Below, in pieces: positions 5,926-7,113 of a stretch of DNA of 7,113 nucleotides. Made by a program: the position numbers and the translations under genes. The stretch's first letter is position 1. Each line of letters starts with the position of its first letter. The stretch spans positions 1-7,113 of the forward strand of contig JBPCOI010000042.1 of NCBI GenBank assembly GCA_051000395.1, given 5' to 3'. Under the pieces are notes generated by a model. It was not told the DNA's origin. It saw only the letters and a program-made list of their open reading frames with translations, and did no database searches. This DNA comes from JBPCOI01 sp051000395 (GTDB lineage Bacteria; Actinomycetota; Actinomycetes; Mycobacteriales; Jatrophihabitantaceae).

Positions 5926-6513
5926 ATGAGCCCGTCATTGCGTGAAGAACGGAAGATCGACACCAGCGCGAGGATCGCGGCAGCAGCTCTTGGGCTGTTC
6001 GCGGCACGGGGCTACGCCGCTGTCACCATCAGCGAGGTCGCCGCCGCCGCGCGGGTCGGGGAACGAACTGTGTACCGGTACTACGACGACAAGGAGGACT
6101 TGCTGTTCGGCGAGGACGAAGGCTGGCGTGCCGAACTGCAGTCGGCAATCGAGCAGCAGCCCGATGGGCAAGCGCCGTTCACCGTGCTCCGCGGCGCCTC
6201 AGCGGCCGTCGCCCGCGCCTTCGAAGACCGGCGTGAAGACGTTGCTCGCCGCGCGAAGGTCATCGCCGAATCCCCGGCGCTCACCGCCCGGGAACGCGCC
6301 AAACACGCTGCCTGGGAAGTAATTCTCGAACATGGGCTGTGCCAACGCGGGGTAGCCCCCGGCCAGGCGGCCCTACTGGGCCGGATCGCCATCGCCTGCT
6401 ACAACGAGGCCCAGACCCGTTGGCTCGCGCATGACGAACCACGACGAACCCTTGATCTCGAGCTGGAAGCGGCCTTCAACCAACTCGCCGCGCTCGTCGT
6501 CAACGCCGACTGA
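5926..6513 (+). CDS. TetR/AcrR-family transcriptional regulator
   Basis: A 195-aa one-component repressor of typical family length. The N-terminal DNA-binding domain shows RIAAAALGLFAARGYAAVTI followed by a helix-turn-helix at about 34-53 (EVAAAARVGERTVYRYY) and the usual DDKEDLLF. The C-terminal ~130 residues are a ligand/dimer domain with no recognisable ligand signature. The start is ambiguous. ATG 5926 has CATGAT seven bases upstream, a fair leaderless -10. ATG 5914 (adding MIEL) has AAGG six bases upstream but lies on the last base of the operator. It is divergent from the SDR gene across about 57 bp and likely represses it and itself. Confidence 0.93.
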   Translation: MSPSLREERKIDTSARIAAAALGLFAARGYAAVTISEVAAAARVGERTVYRYYDDKEDLLFGEDEGWRAELQSAIEQQPDGQAPFTVLRGASAAVARAFEDRREDVARRAKVIAESPALTARERAKHAAWEVILEHGLCQRGVAPGQAALLGRIAIACYNEAQTRWLAHDEPRRTLDLELEAAFNQLAALVVNAD

Positions 6514-6552
6514 CCCCGTCGCCCGGATCAGCTTCGGCGCTGCAGCTCGCCG

Positions 6553-6565
6553 GTGTCATTGACAC
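6553..6565. repeat. 13-bp perfect palindrome
   Basis: GTGTCATTGACAC (six-base arms, one-base centre) lies 40 bases after the TetR stop and four bases before the solitary element end at 6569. A weak hairpin CGGCG/CGCCG (6535-6539/6548-6552) precedes it. Either could help end the TetR transcript. There is no T-run. Confidence 0.35.
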
Positions 6566-6568
6566 GGC

Positions 6569-6614
6569 TGTCGGTTGCCACGCTAAATGGCACGCTTTCG
6601 CCACTTCATCTGCC
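6569..6614 (+). repeat. Solitary composite element end
   Basis: TGTCGGTT at 6569, dyad GCCACGCTAAATGGC (6577-6591), eight-base spacer ACGCTTTC, dyad GCCACTTCATCTGCC (6600-6614). Offsets (8 bases, 23-bp period) match the left ends at 2876 and 3082 exactly. No matching right end is seen to the window edge, neither near the expected 188-bp distance (about 6756) nor elsewhere. It is either the left end of a decayed copy or of a larger element lost by deletion. The 135 bases after it hold no recognisable feature. Confidence 0.6.
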
Positions 6615-6749
6615 CGCCTAGCCCTGAGGCAGTCAGAGCCTTGTAACCGCCTGAGCTGGGTAGATGGGCTCGGGCGTCGCGGTCGCCGACAAGAACGTCG
6701 CCTGACGTTCCGATGACACTCGTAGCGGCGCATCCACTACGGCTCGAGC

Positions 6750-7113
6750 ATGGCGAAGTCCATGAGACCGGAAGGGCGGGTCCGCACGACCCTTCTCTTG
6801 CTGAACGGTGTCGGCGCGCTCATTGCGGCGGGATTCGCCGCTGCCGGCCTCGCCCGACCATCGATTGCGGAGCCGAGGTCCGACGCGGAACCGAACACGC
6901 TCATCGAGTTTTGGTCGGCGAGCTCGGCGATCCGGACATGGGCCATTACCGGCCCACTCCTGGCCGCACTTCTGACTCGCGGCGGTCCCTCGCCGCAGCT
7001 AGTCACCGCCGCAGGGATCGTGCAGGTCGGCGATGCGGTGCTCGGCCTACGGCAGCGAAACACTGGTATGACGATCGCCCCCGCGGTGATGGGCGTCATC
7101 CACCTGACTACCG
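6750..7113 (+). CDS. Small multi-pass membrane protein, 3' end outside window
   Basis: The frame is open from ATG 6750 to the window edge (121 codons, no stop), so it is partial. It starts MAKSMRPEGRVRTT, a basic cytoplasmic-type N-terminus. Hydrophobic stretches follow at about 14-35 (LLLLNGVGALIAAGFAAAGLA), 58-75, 83-100 and 105-121, with a polar loop at 36-57, giving a likely four-helix membrane protein. Small four-helix proteins of this kind are often near TetR genes, but the family is not recognised. An alternative start is ATG 6762; no strong ribosome site is seen before either. The opposite strand is also open over most of this stretch, but its product is Pro/Arg/Ser-rich without membrane or domain pattern. 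Confidence 0.65.
   Translation, partial: MAKSMRPEGRVRTTLLLLNGVGALIAAGFAAAGLARPSIAEPRSDAEPNTLIEFWSASSAIRTWAITGPLLAALLTRGGPSPQLVTAAGIVQVGDAVLGLRQRNTGMTIAPAVMGVIHLTT

Noticed and set aside
6737..7099. Minus-strand open frame opposite the last gene
   Set aside because: The plus-strand product has a clear multi-helix membrane pattern. The minus product is Pro/Arg/Ser-rich without any recognisable pattern.

Overview
The window comes from a high-GC actinobacterium. The Kup protein, the ISL3 and ISAzo13 transposase types and the TANNNT/leaderless promoter style all suggest a mycobacterium or close relative (Mycobacterium/Mycolicibacterium). This is inferred from family resemblance, not from a database match.

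Layout: (1) 1-426 is a relatively AT-rich, apparently non-coding leader with two spaced inverted repeats, leading into kup. (2) 427-2430 (+) encodes an intact KUP-type K+ uptake permease, followed by two small hairpins. (3) 2583-2632 carries four helically phased TCAAGA-type half sites, like a response-regulator promoter, but the gene it should serve is absent. (4) 2709-4729 is an insertion-sequence scrapyard. It holds a frameshifted 3' fragment of an ISAzo13-type transposase, two adjacent non-coding elements of 188 and 189 bp with the same composite ends, and a complete 1429-bp ISL3 element with 24-bp terminal repeats and a perfect 8-bp target duplication (TCGAACGC). The ISL3 transposase is inactivated by three frameshifts and one stop. 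(5) 4730-4995 is non-coding with a strong 38-nt hairpin. (6) 4996-6513 is a divergent pair, a short-chain dehydrogenase/reductase (-) and a TetR-type regulator (+), sharing an intergenic region filled by two tandem TGGCA-N5-TGCCA palindromes. (7) 6569-6614 is a solitary third copy of the composite element end. (8) 6750-7113 (+) is the first 121 codons of a small multi-pass membrane protein cut by the window edge.

How it fits together: kup is a housekeeping K+ importer. The phased sites after it look like a KdpE-type K+-response promoter stranded by transposon decay. The SDR/TetR pair is a self-contained regulated module: the regulator probably binds the shared operator and controls both the reductase and itself. 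The most unusual structure is the family of small composite-ended elements (two complete, one lone end), whose ends resemble IS21-family multi-repeat termini but which carry no gene.
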